64,000 nt of DNA from NCBI GenBank assembly GCA_045577735.1, contig JAZNIY010000019.1:62001-126000 (forward strand). The letters run 5' to 3'. Every line of letters starts with the position of its first letter. Positions within the stretch are counted from its first letter, which is position 1. The position numbers were made by a program, and so were the translations under genes. Positions 7,979-17,400 of the stretch are shown here, piece by piece. The stretch is from Stercoripulliclostridium_A sp045577735. GTDB lineage: Bacteria; Bacillota; Clostridia; Christensenellales; DTU072. A model generated the notes under the pieces. The model had not been told where the DNA came from. It made no database searches and worked only from the letters and a program-made list of their open reading frames with translations.

Positions 7979-9204
7979 TTAATATATATCAAAAGTATCT
8001 AAGCCTTCTTGCCGAATTAGAATGCTACAACCAAGACAAAATACCTCTTTGTGCTGCCGAGACATACGTATCGCCATTTGTCAAAAATGCCCTAAAATCT
8101 GACTTTGAAGGGAAATATTGCATGCAAAATAAGAATTATGAGGAAATAAAAGATTTTGTTGGAAGTGGTTATATCCATAGGCTATATGAACTCTTAGAAG
8201 ATGAATGTAAGAATGTGTTTGATTGTAGCTATGCTGACGCACGTACTCTTTCTGGTATGAACTGCATTTCTGTTGCAATAAATGCGTTTATACCGAGGGG
8301 AAAAAGAATTTTGTTAACGACGCCAAGACAAGGTGGACATCCTTCTGTGCCGTTACTTTTAGATTTGGCACAAATAAAATATGACGAAATCCCATACGAT
8401 TATTCGAATTTTGACATTGATTATCCTCTACTAAACGATTTGCTAAAAAGTGACGAATATTATGCAGTCATTTTTGCGCAATCCGATATCTTATCTCCCG
8501 CTGATATTTCTAAGATAAATGCCAATAGCAAGTTGATAATTTATGATGCAACGCAAACGCTGGGGATGATAGCAACCGGGGTACATAGAAATCCATTAAA
8601 TGACTATGACAACTTAGCTCTTATAGGGGGAACGCATAAAACGTTGCCAGGTCCCACATCGGGGCTTGTTTTGCTTAAGAATAAAGACCTTATCAACAAA
8701 ATAGATAATTTAATATCCCCTTCGTTTTTAAGAAACACTCAACCGAACAACATAGCTGGCGTGCTTCTTGCGTTATTGGAGCAAGAACAATTCGGATATG
8801 AATATCAAACCAAAGTTATTGCGAATAGCAACTACTTAGGTAAGAAACTTGAGGAATTGGGTTTCCAATTAGCGAAAACAAGAGACCATAATTATACCAA
8901 TACACATCAATTGTTTTTGTTAACCGACAAATTACAAATGGGTAACATAGTAAAGCATGGGCATAAATTTGGAATCACATTAAACAAAAAAGAAAAGGAT
9001 GTTTTTAGGGGGGCTGGTATAAGATTGGGTCTTCAAGAAATAACTCGCTATGGCTGGAGCGATAGCGAGTTAGACCTTGTAGCAAGATTGATTCATGAGA
9101 TATCCTTTGAACAACCCAATATTTCTCTTATCAATGAGATAAAGGCTGTATTAACAAGCAAAAAGGTTAATGCTTATTGCTTTGATGACGGCATTATAAA
9201 ATAA
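7975..9204 (+). CDS. PLP-dependent SHMT-like enzyme
   Basis: 409 aa. GGTHKTLPGPTSG (218-230) carries the probable PLP lysine K222 and matches the THKTLRGPRGG block of serine hydroxymethyltransferase. IIYDATQTLG (188-197) supplies the PLP-binding Asp D191, and the N-terminal CAAETYVSP corresponds to the SHMT ASEN block. Several SHMT folate residues are not evident, so it may be an aldolase or transaldolase-type relative rather than glycine/serine housekeeping. The ATG at 7975 follows GGAGG and overlaps the PRTase stop. Its stop overlaps by 11 bases the 3' end of the convergent 2TM-TPR gene. Confidence 0.75.
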   Translation: MINIYQKYLSLLAELECYNQDKIPLCAAETYVSPFVKNALKSDFEGKYCMQNKNYEEIKDFVGSGYIHRLYELLEDECKNVFDCSYADARTLSGMNCISVAINAFIPRGKRILLTTPRQGGHPSVPLLLDLAQIKYDEIPYDYSNFDIDYPLLNDLLKSDEYYAVIFAQSDILSPADISKINANSKLIIYDATQTLGMIATGVHRNPLNDYDNLALIGGTHKTLPGPTSGLVLLKNKDLINKIDNLISPSFLRNTQPNNIAGVLLALLEQEQFGYEYQTKVIANSNYLGKKLEELGFQLAKTRDHNYTNTHQLFLLTDKLQMGNIVKHGHKFGITLNKKEKDVFRGAGIRLGLQEITRYGWSDSELDLVARLIHEISFEQPNISLINEIKAVLTSKKVNAYCFDDGIIK

Positions 9205-11077
9205 TAAACACTGTATCTAGCAATAAATTGCGAAGCTCCGTTTTATCCAGTGCCTCTGAATTGATATAGTCCAACAAAGCATTGTTAAAACAAAGAGGTT
9301 CTAATAAAGAGTTCTGGTTTAACTCAGTATCGCTGAGGCTAGGCAATGACAGGCATGTGTTAGCTGATAGGAGCTTCAATATTGGTTTTAGTTCAGATAT
9401 CAACTCTTGTATGGCTGTTTGTTTATATTTTTTAATTTGATAGGAAGCATTTTCATTTATGAGACCAAGGAGCTCAAGAGCGCGCAAAGAAAAATAATTT
9501 TGATCTAAAAGATTTAAGTCAAAATGTCCATCCAAAATACCTGAAGATTTAATGTAATAGGACGAAGCTTCTTCAAACCTATTGGCTATTCTTAGCATTT
9601 CAGCTTTTATATAATACGCATTAAATCTTAATCGATTATCAGTTTTTTCATAATATTCTATTGTTTCATTTGCCGCTTTTAGAGATTGGTCGGGCCTTTT
9701 ATGTGCAGTTAAAGCTGCATAATACATTTTATTTTTTATGGATGCTTCTACTTTAGTTTGTGTTGAAAAGTCAATTCCATTTTCTATACCTTGAAGTATG
9801 GTTTCAAGTGGATAATTATCTTTTCGACCTTTCAATTTGCTCAATAAATTTGAAAAATACCTATTTACTGCAATTTTATCCCCTGTATCCTGATTGGAAA
9901 GAATGCTAGAAGAATCTTCTTCTTGATCCATTCTACAATCTTCTTTATTAAAGAGACCCATATGCTTTAGTATGTGTGATCTTAAGAGTGTTGCTTTTTG
10001 ATTCAATAAAGGGTCAGCCGAATGAGTGATTTGTGCATAATTAAGTATAATATATGCTTGCTCATAAAGATTCAATAAATGTAAGCAATCTGCCAAAAGG
10101 AAGAAGTAACGTTTTTGTGATATATTAAATCTTTGCTCAATTAAAATCTTTAAGGCGTCCATGTACTGACCTATCTTTAACTTGTAAAGAACGGTAATAA
10201 TATTTCTATCCTTAATTAGAAGTTCTCTGTATAGTTTGTTTTCACTTAGTGCTTCTATGGTAAATACGTTTTTAATGTCATTGATGCTATGTAGTGCTTC
10301 TTTTTCTTCCATACACAATATATCATTGATGTCTTTTTTGCTTAGATTAGTATCAATTCCTGCTTCGTTTGTAAAGTCAGTCATATAAATGATATAGGTA
10401 TTATGTTGATAGAACTTATTGTTTTTTGGGGGGTGATTATTCAAAGCCTTTTCTATCATTTTAATGAAATAATAATTTGCACTATTCATATCAAAGATAT
10501 AAATAGTTTTTTTATGGTCGAAAGTCGTATTATGAAAAACAGTCTCATTAAAGTACTCTGTTTCTAGGGTAGCCGGTACATAGATGTTTCCGATTTTAAG
10601 TTCATTTTTAGTGGAACTGTTTTTTTTGCAACAAGCAACTAAGCGATTCCAGCTGTTTCCTTTTATATGTTTATTTTTAGTGAAGCTATTGTTTTTGCGA
10701 TAATCAGTTAAGCCCTCGTATAATTTCTGCTTAATATTTTCAATGTCCAATTTATTCAACCCTGCACAATTCACATAAATAACGTGTTTTTCAGGGGCAT
10801 TTGTAAGTTCATTAATAACTTTATTATAAAGACTTTCTCTATCTATGACGTTAAAAAGTTTAAGGCTTCCGTATCTTTGTATTGTTCTATAAGTATTAAA
10901 AAGATCTTGTATAATAAAATATCCTAAGCTTAGGATTTCAATTAAAATAGTCATTATGGTTAAAGCAGTTTCAGTTGGATTATCAAAGCCATCGTCCACT
11001 TTCAATACAATATTACATGCTACGACAACAAGCAATAAAATAAAATAGAGTATTAGTTTCAAGTTGTTCCTTTCCAT
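9194..11077 (-). CDS. Two-helix membrane protein with C-terminal TPR-like repeats
   Basis: 627 aa. Two N-terminal membrane helices (about 6-25 and 38-58) are laid out as in the neighbouring PRTase-like protein. A middle region (about 95-290) contains KHVIYVNCAG and KKTIYIFDMN, which look like beta strands of an alpha/beta, possibly NTPase-like, fold, but no Walker A is visible. From about 295 the chain is helical with TPR-like pairs (YMDALKILIEQRFNISQ, YEQAYIILNYAQ, NRFEEASSYYIKSSG). Function unknown; it resembles a membrane-tethered sensor or scaffold. A GGAG site precedes the ATG. The promoter-like element at 11324-11355 points toward it. Confidence 0.6.
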   Translation of the reverse strand: MERNNLKLILYFILLLVVVACNIVLKVDDGFDNPTETALTIMTILIEILSLGYFIIQDLFNTYRTIQRYGSLKLFNVIDRESLYNKVINELTNAPEKHVIYVNCAGLNKLDIENIKQKLYEGLTDYRKNNSFTKNKHIKGNSWNRLVACCKKNSSTKNELKIGNIYVPATLETEYFNETVFHNTTFDHKKTIYIFDMNSANYYFIKMIEKALNNHPPKNNKFYQHNTYIIYMTDFTNEAGIDTNLSKKDINDILCMEEKEALHSINDIKNVFTIEALSENKLYRELLIKDRNIITVLYKLKIGQYMDALKILIEQRFNISQKRYFFLLADCLHLLNLYEQAYIILNYAQITHSADPLLNQKATLLRSHILKHMGLFNKEDCRMDQEEDSSSILSNQDTGDKIAVNRYFSNLLSKLKGRKDNYPLETILQGIENGIDFSTQTKVEASIKNKMYYAALTAHKRPDQSLKAANETIEYYEKTDNRLRFNAYYIKAEMLRIANRFEEASSYYIKSSGILDGHFDLNLLDQNYFSLRALELLGLINENASYQIKKYKQTAIQELISELKPILKLLSANTCLSLPSLSDTELNQNSLLEPLCFNNALLDYINSEALDKTELRNLLLDTVFIIL

Positions 11078-11084
11078 GAGTATT

Positions 11085-11107
11085 CTCCAAATAATTGTTA
11101 GTTATTT
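11085..11107 (-). repeat. 23-base leader shared with the 2TM-PRTase gene, copy 2
   Basis: Identical, on the minus strand, to 7264-7286. It includes the GGAG ribosome site of the 2TM-TPR gene. Perfect identity over 23 bases in an AT-rich intergenic region suggests shared control or duplication of a 5' module. Confidence 0.8.
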
Positions 11108-11147
11108 TTATCTTGTAAGTGTTAGAGGTTTTTACGCCCTCTATTGT

Positions 11148-11177
11148 ATAGAGTAGTGTAACTTTGTATTTTGTTAC
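11148..11177 (-). promoter_or_regulatory. Possible degenerate sigma-type element
   Basis: Read on the minus strand: GTAACA, then CTCTAT 24 bases from its first base; the four clear copies use 26 for the same comparison. It sits about 70 bases before the 2TM-TPR start. It could be a worn copy or chance. A hairpin AGAGG/CCTCT (11124-11142) lies beside it. Confidence 0.2.
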
Positions 11178-11323
11178 AAAAAAATTTAAAATTTTTTATG
11201 TAATTATAAGCATTGTTATCATTAGATAAATTAAAAGGGTTTTACATGGTTGTTTTCTCCTTCTTTTGAATAAACATAGTTGTGTTTATTAGCCATTAAT
11301 GCTTGGCAATGGAACCATCTGTT

Positions 11324-11355
11324 ATAGAGTGTATAAAAATTCAATAAAGTGTGAC
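11324..11355 (-). promoter_or_regulatory. Bipartite sigma-type promoter element, copy A
   Basis: On the minus strand GTCACACTTT starts at 11355 and ACACTCTAT starts at 11332, an offset of 23 bases, with TTTTA between them. Three further copies with the same offset occur nearby. It points to the 2TM-TPR gene, leaving a leader of about 240 bases, and lies just upstream of the divergent sigma factor gene. Confidence 0.65.
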
Positions 11356-11400
11356 ATCATTAATTAAAAAAATTTAAAAATGTTCATTTTATTTTGAATC

Positions 11401-11429
11401 TTGATAAATTAATATTGTTATGATACACT
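11401..11429 (+). promoter_or_regulatory. Housekeeping promoter of the sigma factor gene
   Basis: TTGATA (11401-11406), a 17-base spacer and TACACT (11424-11429) with an upstream TG form a sigma-A-type promoter 40 bases before the start codon. Confidence 0.55.
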
Positions 11430-11468
11430 TATAAAGACTACTTGGTGTGTTAAACAAAAGAGGAATGG

Positions 11469-12035
11469 ATGGATATTATAAGATTTAACGAATTACTTGC
11501 GAGAGTAAAGATAGATGAAAGTGCGTTTATGGAGCTTTACGAATACTATTTTCATCGCATAATTTTACATATAGAAAGAAAATATCCAGGTGTTCCGGCA
11601 AAAGATATAGCACACGACTTCTTTTTATTTCTTTTTAAAGACAAGATACCAATGTTTATTTCTAATCCAAGCTCTTGGGTATATACTGTTTGTGATAATA
11701 TGGCAAGGCGCTATATTAGGGATAATTGGGATGTTGAACCTGACAAACTTGAGCCAGTATCAAGTCTTGATTTGCTAAAAAATGCAATGGAGACGGAAAC
11801 TATTAAAGAGATTTTTGACCTAATAGAAAACGAAGAAGATATAAAAATTATTTATTACATATATTGGTTGGGTTACAACTCTAATGAAATATCAAAAATT
11901 CTTGGAATAAATCGTGCGACGATACGTAAAAGGCATAGTCGAATAATGAAAAAATTAAAAAATCATCTAACAGATGTCACAGATATTGAAAAAAATGTAC
12001 ACTCTATAACGGAGGTGCATGAAAATGAAAACTAA
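11469..12035 (+). CDS. ECF-type sigma-70 family RNA polymerase sigma factor
   Basis: 188 aa. Region 2 occupies about 1-90 (FMELYEYYFHRIILHIERKY, DIAHDFFLFLFKD, SWVYTVCDNMARRYIRDN). Region 4 occupies about 120-165, with the helix-turn-helix GYNSNEISKILGINRATIRK. The size and absence of regions 1 and 3 fit group IV sigma factors, which redirect RNA polymerase after an envelope signal. An AGAGG site precedes the ATG at 11469. The 3' end contains copy D of the repeated promoter element and overlaps the next gene by 11 bases. The downstream single-pass protein is a candidate anti-sigma factor. Cytosolic. Confidence 0.85.
   Translation: MDIIRFNELLARVKIDESAFMELYEYYFHRIILHIERKYPGVPAKDIAHDFFLFLFKDKIPMFISNPSSWVYTVCDNMARRYIRDNWDVEPDKLEPVSSLDLLKNAMETETIKEIFDLIENEEDIKIIYYIYWLGYNSNEISKILGINRATIRKRHSRIMKKLKNHLTDVTDIEKNVHSITEVHENEN
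11976..12007 (+). promoter_or_regulatory. Bipartite sigma-type promoter element, copy D (inside the sigma gene)
   Basis: GTCACA at 11976-11981 and ACACTCTAT at 11999-12007 keep the exact 23-base offset of copies A-C, although the bases between follow the coding frame. The GGAGG of the peptidase gene starts 4 bases after it, so a transcript from here would have an extremely short leader. Confidence 0.6.
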
Positions 12036-13212
12036 ATTATTTGTTAAAAGTTACATTATGTTAGTTGCAGTATTGCTTATCTGCGCAATATGCTTAAGTA
12101 TCACAATGGTGTTTGGAACAAGTATTACAGCTAATGCGGAAGAAGAACTTTCCGATTATGATAGAGTACTGTTAGATACGATCGATTCACTGTATGGTGA
12201 AGAGTATGATAGTGTTTCCATAACGGCCGATACGTTATATGACTTAAATTTAAACAGTTTAGGTTATAGCTATTCGTTTAGTATTGACGGAGAAAAAGGT
12301 TACGCAATAGTGGTTTCGCTTGGAGAAGAAATCCGAGTGACCGAAATTGTATTTGATGCAATGAGTCCCTATGAAGCCATCGTTGGTATTCCTGTTTATA
12401 TTGTGGAAATGGTTTATGCTGAATATGTGGATAATAAGTACGTTATTAATGGCAATGAATATACATATGGTGTACTATCTGAGGCTTATCCCAATCATTA
12501 CCAAGGTGCAACGAATCTTGTTGAATCATCATATAGTATTTCGTTTGTTTCAAAAGATGAGGATGAGTATAAACAAGCATATACAACACCAAGCTATTAT
12601 AATAGAACAGGGTTAACTAATACTTGTGCATGCGTAGCTGGGGCAAATCTGATTTCATATTTTGATAGATATCAAACTAATTTGATAGCAGATTATACTC
12701 CCGGAAGTGCAATAGGCTCAATTTATAGATATAAAACACCGAATACAACAATAGATGGGCTCGTTAGTCAACTTTATACGGATATGGGAACTAATTCAAC
12801 AGGTGTGGGTACAACGGTGCCTGAATTTGTTAGTGGCATGCAAACATATTGTTCAAGGGCGGGGTATAGTATAGACTTTACAGATTGTAAGTCGGGGAAC
12901 GTAATTAATTATTCGCTTGCTAAAAGCAATATTCTTGCAGGTAAGCCGGTTGTAATATTCGTTTCTAATTTTGAAATAGCTACCTTGACCGAATATGACA
13001 CGTCGGATTCATATATAACTTATTCAGGGCAAGCATACCACACTTTTGTCGCTTTTGGTTACAGGGATGTTACATATACTCATAGTAATAATACTACGTC
13101 ACAATCAAACTTCCTATATGTATCGACTGGATTTGATGACATGTTGAGAGCATATTTGAATGTAAATAATAATCTAACTACGGATACGGCATACGTCGTA
13201 AATATTTATTAA
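12025..13212 (+). CDS. Secreted papain-like cysteine peptidase (C39_2/C10-like)
   Basis: 395 aa. A signal peptide ends near ANA (about 37-39). A pro-region (about 40-180) precedes a papain-like domain: TNTCACVAGANLISYF carries the probable nucleophile C201 (C203 is an alternative), and QAYHTFVAFGY the catalytic H339. The order Cys-His and the AGANLISYFDRY helix fit bacteriocin-processing or C39_2-type and C10-type peptidases. It probably acts outside the membrane, on self-made peptides, host protein or an anti-sigma ectodomain (inference). The ATG at 12025 is preferred over 12019 because GGAGG (12011-12015) is then 9 bases away. Confidence 0.7.
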   Translation: MKTKLFVKSYIMLVAVLLICAICLSITMVFGTSITANAEEELSDYDRVLLDTIDSLYGEEYDSVSITADTLYDLNLNSLGYSYSFSIDGEKGYAIVVSLGEEIRVTEIVFDAMSPYEAIVGIPVYIVEMVYAEYVDNKYVINGNEYTYGVLSEAYPNHYQGATNLVESSYSISFVSKDEDEYKQAYTTPSYYNRTGLTNTCACVAGANLISYFDRYQTNLIADYTPGSAIGSIYRYKTPNTTIDGLVSQLYTDMGTNSTGVGTTVPEFVSGMQTYCSRAGYSIDFTDCKSGNVINYSLAKSNILAGKPVVIFVSNFEIATLTEYDTSDSYITYSGQAYHTFVAFGYRDVTYTHSNNTTSQSNFLYVSTGFDDMLRAYLNVNNNLTTDTAYVVNIY

Positions 13213-13221
13213 GGAGAGATA

Positions 13222-13983
13222 ATGAGAAAAAATAAAAAGTTGCAGAATTATGCGAATGAAAGTATGCAACACTTAAAAGATGATGATATTTATAATGCTC
13301 TTTTACAAGAACATAGGAAATTGAAAGAAGAAAGGCAAAGCCAAAAGCCATTTTATTCCTTAAAACAATTTAAAATTGCTTGTACAACTTGTGCTTGCAT
13401 TGTTGTTTCATTAGTTGTTGCACTATGTGTTGTATTCATTGACCCACAAGAAACTCCAAATATAAATGATAACAATCAGAATATTACAGATAATTCGCAA
13501 CAACCTGGCATAGACATCCCGTCAGTACCATCAATTCCTCATTATTCGGAAGAAAACAAAGTTCTAGAGATAGCAACTAGTGATAAATTTAATACTGCAT
13601 TAGTAGAATCAGGAATAAGTGTTTCTGTTGGAAATAGTGCAATAACAGAAGCAAAAGATGGTCCGACTGGCGATATTCTTTATTATATTGTAGAAATAAA
13701 CAATGAAGAAGAGATGTATTATTGTCAATTAGAGATTATTACGAATCAATATTATGATTTCAAAGATATTTATACTACATCTAAACAAATGATTTCCGGC
13801 AAAGAATTTAGTATTAATTCACAATATGATTATATTGAAGAAGATGGACTATACATTCATTCAGTAGTAGCAGAAACAGAGGTTGATGGTATAAAAATCA
13901 TTGTTCGAGAATTTTCATCTATAACGTTTAGTGAAGATAGTGGTTTCCAAGAATTTATAGAATCAACTTTTTCTTTTTCTTAA
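13222..13983 (+). CDS. Single-pass membrane protein, probable anti-sigma factor
   Basis: 253 aa. A 50-residue charged cytosolic N-terminus, one membrane helix (about 52-73) and an acidic, Ser/Thr/Asn-rich ectodomain give the topology of anti-sigma factors encoded beside ECF sigma genes. No ZAS zinc motif is seen, so the assignment rests on topology and position. It follows the peptidase gene by 9 bases with an AAGGAGAG ribosome site and is closed by a terminator, so sigma, peptidase and this gene form one operon. The ectodomain (110-253) has no recognised domain. Confidence 0.5.
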   Translation: MRKNKKLQNYANESMQHLKDDDIYNALLQEHRKLKEERQSQKPFYSLKQFKIACTTCACIVVSLVVALCVVFIDPQETPNINDNNQNITDNSQQPGIDIPSVPSIPHYSEENKVLEIATSDKFNTALVESGISVSVGNSAITEAKDGPTGDILYYIVEINNEEEMYYCQLEIITNQYYDFKDIYTTSKQMISGKEFSINSQYDYIEEDGLYIHSVVAETEVDGIKIIVREFSSITFSEDSGFQEFIESTFSFS

Positions 13984-14004
13984 TTAAAAATCTTTTTCAA
14001 ATCC

Positions 14005-14040
14005 AAAATCGTCCTATGAGTAGGGCGATTTTATTTTTTA
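14005..14040 (+). terminator. Intrinsic terminator of the sigma operon
   Basis: AAAATCGTCCT (14005-14015) pairs with AGGGCGATTTT (14022-14032), followed by a T-rich tract. It lies directly downstream of the probable anti-sigma gene. Confidence 0.85.
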
Positions 14041-14046
14041 ATTTGT

Positions 14047-14078
14047 GTCACACTTTGTTTGTTTTTTAGACACTCTAT
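14047..14078 (+). promoter_or_regulatory. Bipartite sigma-type promoter element, copy B
   Basis: GTCACACTTTG starts at 14047 and ACACTCTAT at 14070-14078, with TTTTA before the second box. It lies immediately after a terminator and 54 bases before the 70-aa peptide gene, exactly where a promoter is needed. Confidence 0.7.
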
Positions 14079-14131
14079 AGTAGAAAGGCAAAAAATATTC
14101 ATTCACCTTACGCATCTATGGAGGAGTTGTT

Positions 14132-14344
14132 ATGAAAGATTTATTGACCGCTGTATCAAAGAAAAGTTATATTGGCAGAACTTTAAGAAATGTAATCATT
14201 GCATTTGTAATAGTTTACGTAATGATAATGTCTGCACTTTTGCCAGTTTCCACTTTGTATTTTGAAGCAAGAGCAAAGGAAATAGATTCCTTCGTAGGAA
14301 TTAGGATGGGTGATGTAGAACTAATTCCGATAAAAAATATATAA
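14132..14344 (+). CDS. Small membrane or secreted peptide
   Basis: 70 aa. A basic N-terminus (MKDLLTAVSKKSYIGRTLRN) is followed by one hydrophobic helix (about 20-43) and a possible signal-peptidase site after FEARA, which would release a peptide of about 22 residues with the C-terminus ELIPIKNI. A strong GGAGGAG ribosome site precedes it, and the nearest promoter is element B. No family recognised. Its size and position next to a secreted cysteine peptidase of C39-like appearance allow a peptide signal or a peptidase substrate (inference). Confidence 0.5.
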   Translation: MKDLLTAVSKKSYIGRTLRNVIIAFVIVYVMIMSALLPVSTLYFEARAKEIDSFVGIRMGDVELIPIKNI

Positions 14345-14420
14345 TTTCGTCAGTTGAAAAGATTGAATTAGAAGATAGTATATTATAAACACAAAAAATT
14401 AAAGAAAAGGAGGATATTTT

Positions 14421-17400
14421 ATGTTAAAAGGAAAAAGTGTAAAAATAATATTATTATTAAATTTAGTTTTCATTGCTTCTATAATATTTTTTTGCTGTAC
14501 CCCAACACAGGAATTAATAATGGCGAAGGCTAATAATGAAAATTTTATTATAACACAAGGCATGTATGATAATTATACAGATAGCGACTATTTGTTTAAT
14601 AGTAATTCTCAAAAAATCACAGATTATCCAACGGATGAATCCTTATATAAAGCAAGTTCTAGTATTGTAGCAAATGAAGGCGTTCTTTCAGCCTCAATAC
14701 TTGATGATGACAATATTGTAAAAATCATTCCCAAAGAATTGTTTATTAATATAGGAGACCATCTTTACATTGGGAAAGAATATGGATTTTATGTAAATAC
14801 TGTCGCACAAGCTATTAATAGTAATAATCGAAGGTCAACGGTTATGGTTTTTGATATTACAACACAAAATAATTTCATAGAAACAGTTGATAATTTTATT
14901 GTTGAATTGACACCTATTTTTCAATATGAGTATGTGTATTTAACATGCGAAGAATCGGTGTTTTATATATCAAGTATTGAGAATAAAGAAATATATAATA
15001 AACAAGTGAGTTATTCAACCACTAAGCCTGTTGTAATACCTATAGCAGTTGTTAATAATTTAGGGACGGCTGTGAATTATGAATTAATTGAAAAATATTA
15101 TCTTAAAGATATATGTTTTACAGCACAAGTTTTAAATGAACAAGCATTGAATCAAAATGATGCTAATTATAATTGTATACAAGACAACGGAGCCTTTTTT
15201 ATAGCAGTAGATTATACATATGATGGACTTTCTCGTTATATAATCGAACCGACAACTGAGCAACAGGTGATTTTTGCTTTAGATACTGTTAGTGTTGCGC
15301 TTGGAATAACATCCTTGGTAGTTCCAGATTTTGGCTTACTAGGATTATTATCAACCGTATTATCTTCAAGTTCCTATGCTTATAATTTAAGCACAAGCAA
15401 CTATGAGGTATTAATGCAAGGAGAAGCAGATTTTGAAACAATTAGTAGTGGTCAATTAACCACCAAACGATTATATACAACAAAAACAAGTCAAATGGCA
15501 CAATATGGTGGTTTAGTAAAAGCTGCTGGTGTTTGTGTAAATAGTAACGGAAAAGATTCTATTTGGTATGGCACTAACTCCAATGCCGCCGCTTATTTTA
15601 CGGTATCAAATGGTGGTGATGAGTATGCACGTTATTATAGGGAAATCGGGCTACAAATCGTTGATAGCGAAGGTAATCAAAAGTGTATAGGGAGTTCAAT
15701 TTATCACTATTTGTATGGTAATCCTATCGCGCAAGAAATACAATTTGAAGAAGAAACAGCAGTTTATTTACTTCCCAGTGGCAATAATCTATTTGTTTTT
15801 GATGCACCTTTTTTGAGTGATTACAAGTTAACTGTGAATTCTAATGAAGAGGTTGCGCTTAAAGTAAATAATAATATAATAACTGGAATAAATAATGTGT
15901 TTACAACAAGAATAAACGAGAGTGATAATGTATCAATTCAAGTGTATGGAAATGTAAACGCAGTAAACACCTCGATAAAAATAGAGCCTTCTTCAACTTT
16001 AACAAATATATCTATACCTGCGAACGGTAAATATTTACTATTTGTTGATATTTTAACAATAGATTGTAAAGTAATAAGCTTAACGAATTCAACAATTTCT
16101 ATAGATAATATTTTTACTGTTGAAAATGGGGCGTTACAGAATTACACACTTAATTCAATAAATGTTTCTTCATCAAATTCATTAAATGTAGCATTAGATA
16201 TTGGAAAGAAGTATTTTTTACTAAGTAATCTAAATAATCAACTGGAAATTACAAATATGGTCTTTTCAGAAGTAGCGGTAATAGACATTGGAATTAACAG
16301 TAATAAAACAATTTGTATTGGTAATTATACATATCAAAAATTTATAACTTCAAATACGGCGACATATGCATTTACTTTCGATTTCGATGAAGCTATAATT
16401 GCGATGAATATTTTTGATTTAAATTTTAACGCTGTGGCTTCTTATAGAACAGATAAGACAATGTTTGCAATGAATTTATATGGTACCTATTGGATAGCTT
16501 ATCGAAATAATGATAATTTAGCGACAAGTCAAATTACGGGAGATATAATTATTTCTATTGAAGATAATGCGTATAAATGGATGGTTGATGGAACAGAGGT
16601 CGTTTCACAAGATGTGTTTTTGGAAATAGGAGAGCAATATGAACTTGAATTATGGATAAACAATAGCGAAAAAATTAATGATCTATTTTTGTCAATGGGA
16701 ATGAATTGCGCTCTTAGTTCTTCTGGAATTTTGGATATATCTTTTGATTGTCCTACAAGACAAAGGGAAATAATTATAGTTACAAATATAGTTATAGGTA
16801 CGAATTTCCCACCGCCTGCCTTATATATAACACCTGTTCCGTCATCAAAAATTTCAATTATTAATAGTGTTAATACGCAAACGCAGTTAGGATTTGTTTG
16901 GCAAATTAGTTCAACAGAAATTACAAGTTTCAAATACACAATTAGTAATGGAGTCGAATATCAAGTAACAGTTTCGAATTCTATTAGTGGTACCGTTGAC
17001 ATTATTTCAACCGTTGATTATAATGCTATATATGCAACAATTATAATTACCAAAATTGGTATTGGTGAAATGGAATATGCTTATAATGGGGATGAATCGA
17101 GCTCTTATTATATGAATGTTTGTTTTGATTCGGGAACAGGTACGGAAGCAGATCCTTTTTTAATAAAATATCCTCGTCATTTTAATAATTTAAAGTATGT
17201 GTCCAAACCCAATACTAATTATTATTACAAACAGATGCAAAATTTAGATTTTCAGGGAAGTGCGACAGAAAGAAATGTTTCTTTCTATGGGAATTATAAT
17301 AGTAATGCAAAATCGATTACAAATGTTGTTATTAGTAGCAATGGAAGTTTAGTTGGAGGTTTGTTTAGTGAAAATTATGGAAGAATTTCATCTTTTCTGT

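Noticed and set aside
7954..9204. Housekeeping glyA
   Set aside because: Several SHMT blocks are altered and the gene is coupled to a membrane PRTase in an accessory region.
11148..11177. Fifth full copy of the sigma-type element
   Set aside because: The spacing is 2 bases short and the first box is GTAACA; kept only as a low-confidence feature.
14059..14265. Alternative frame over the 70-aa peptide gene
   Set aside because: It starts inside promoter element B and lacks a ribosome site; the other frame has GGAGGAG and a membrane helix.
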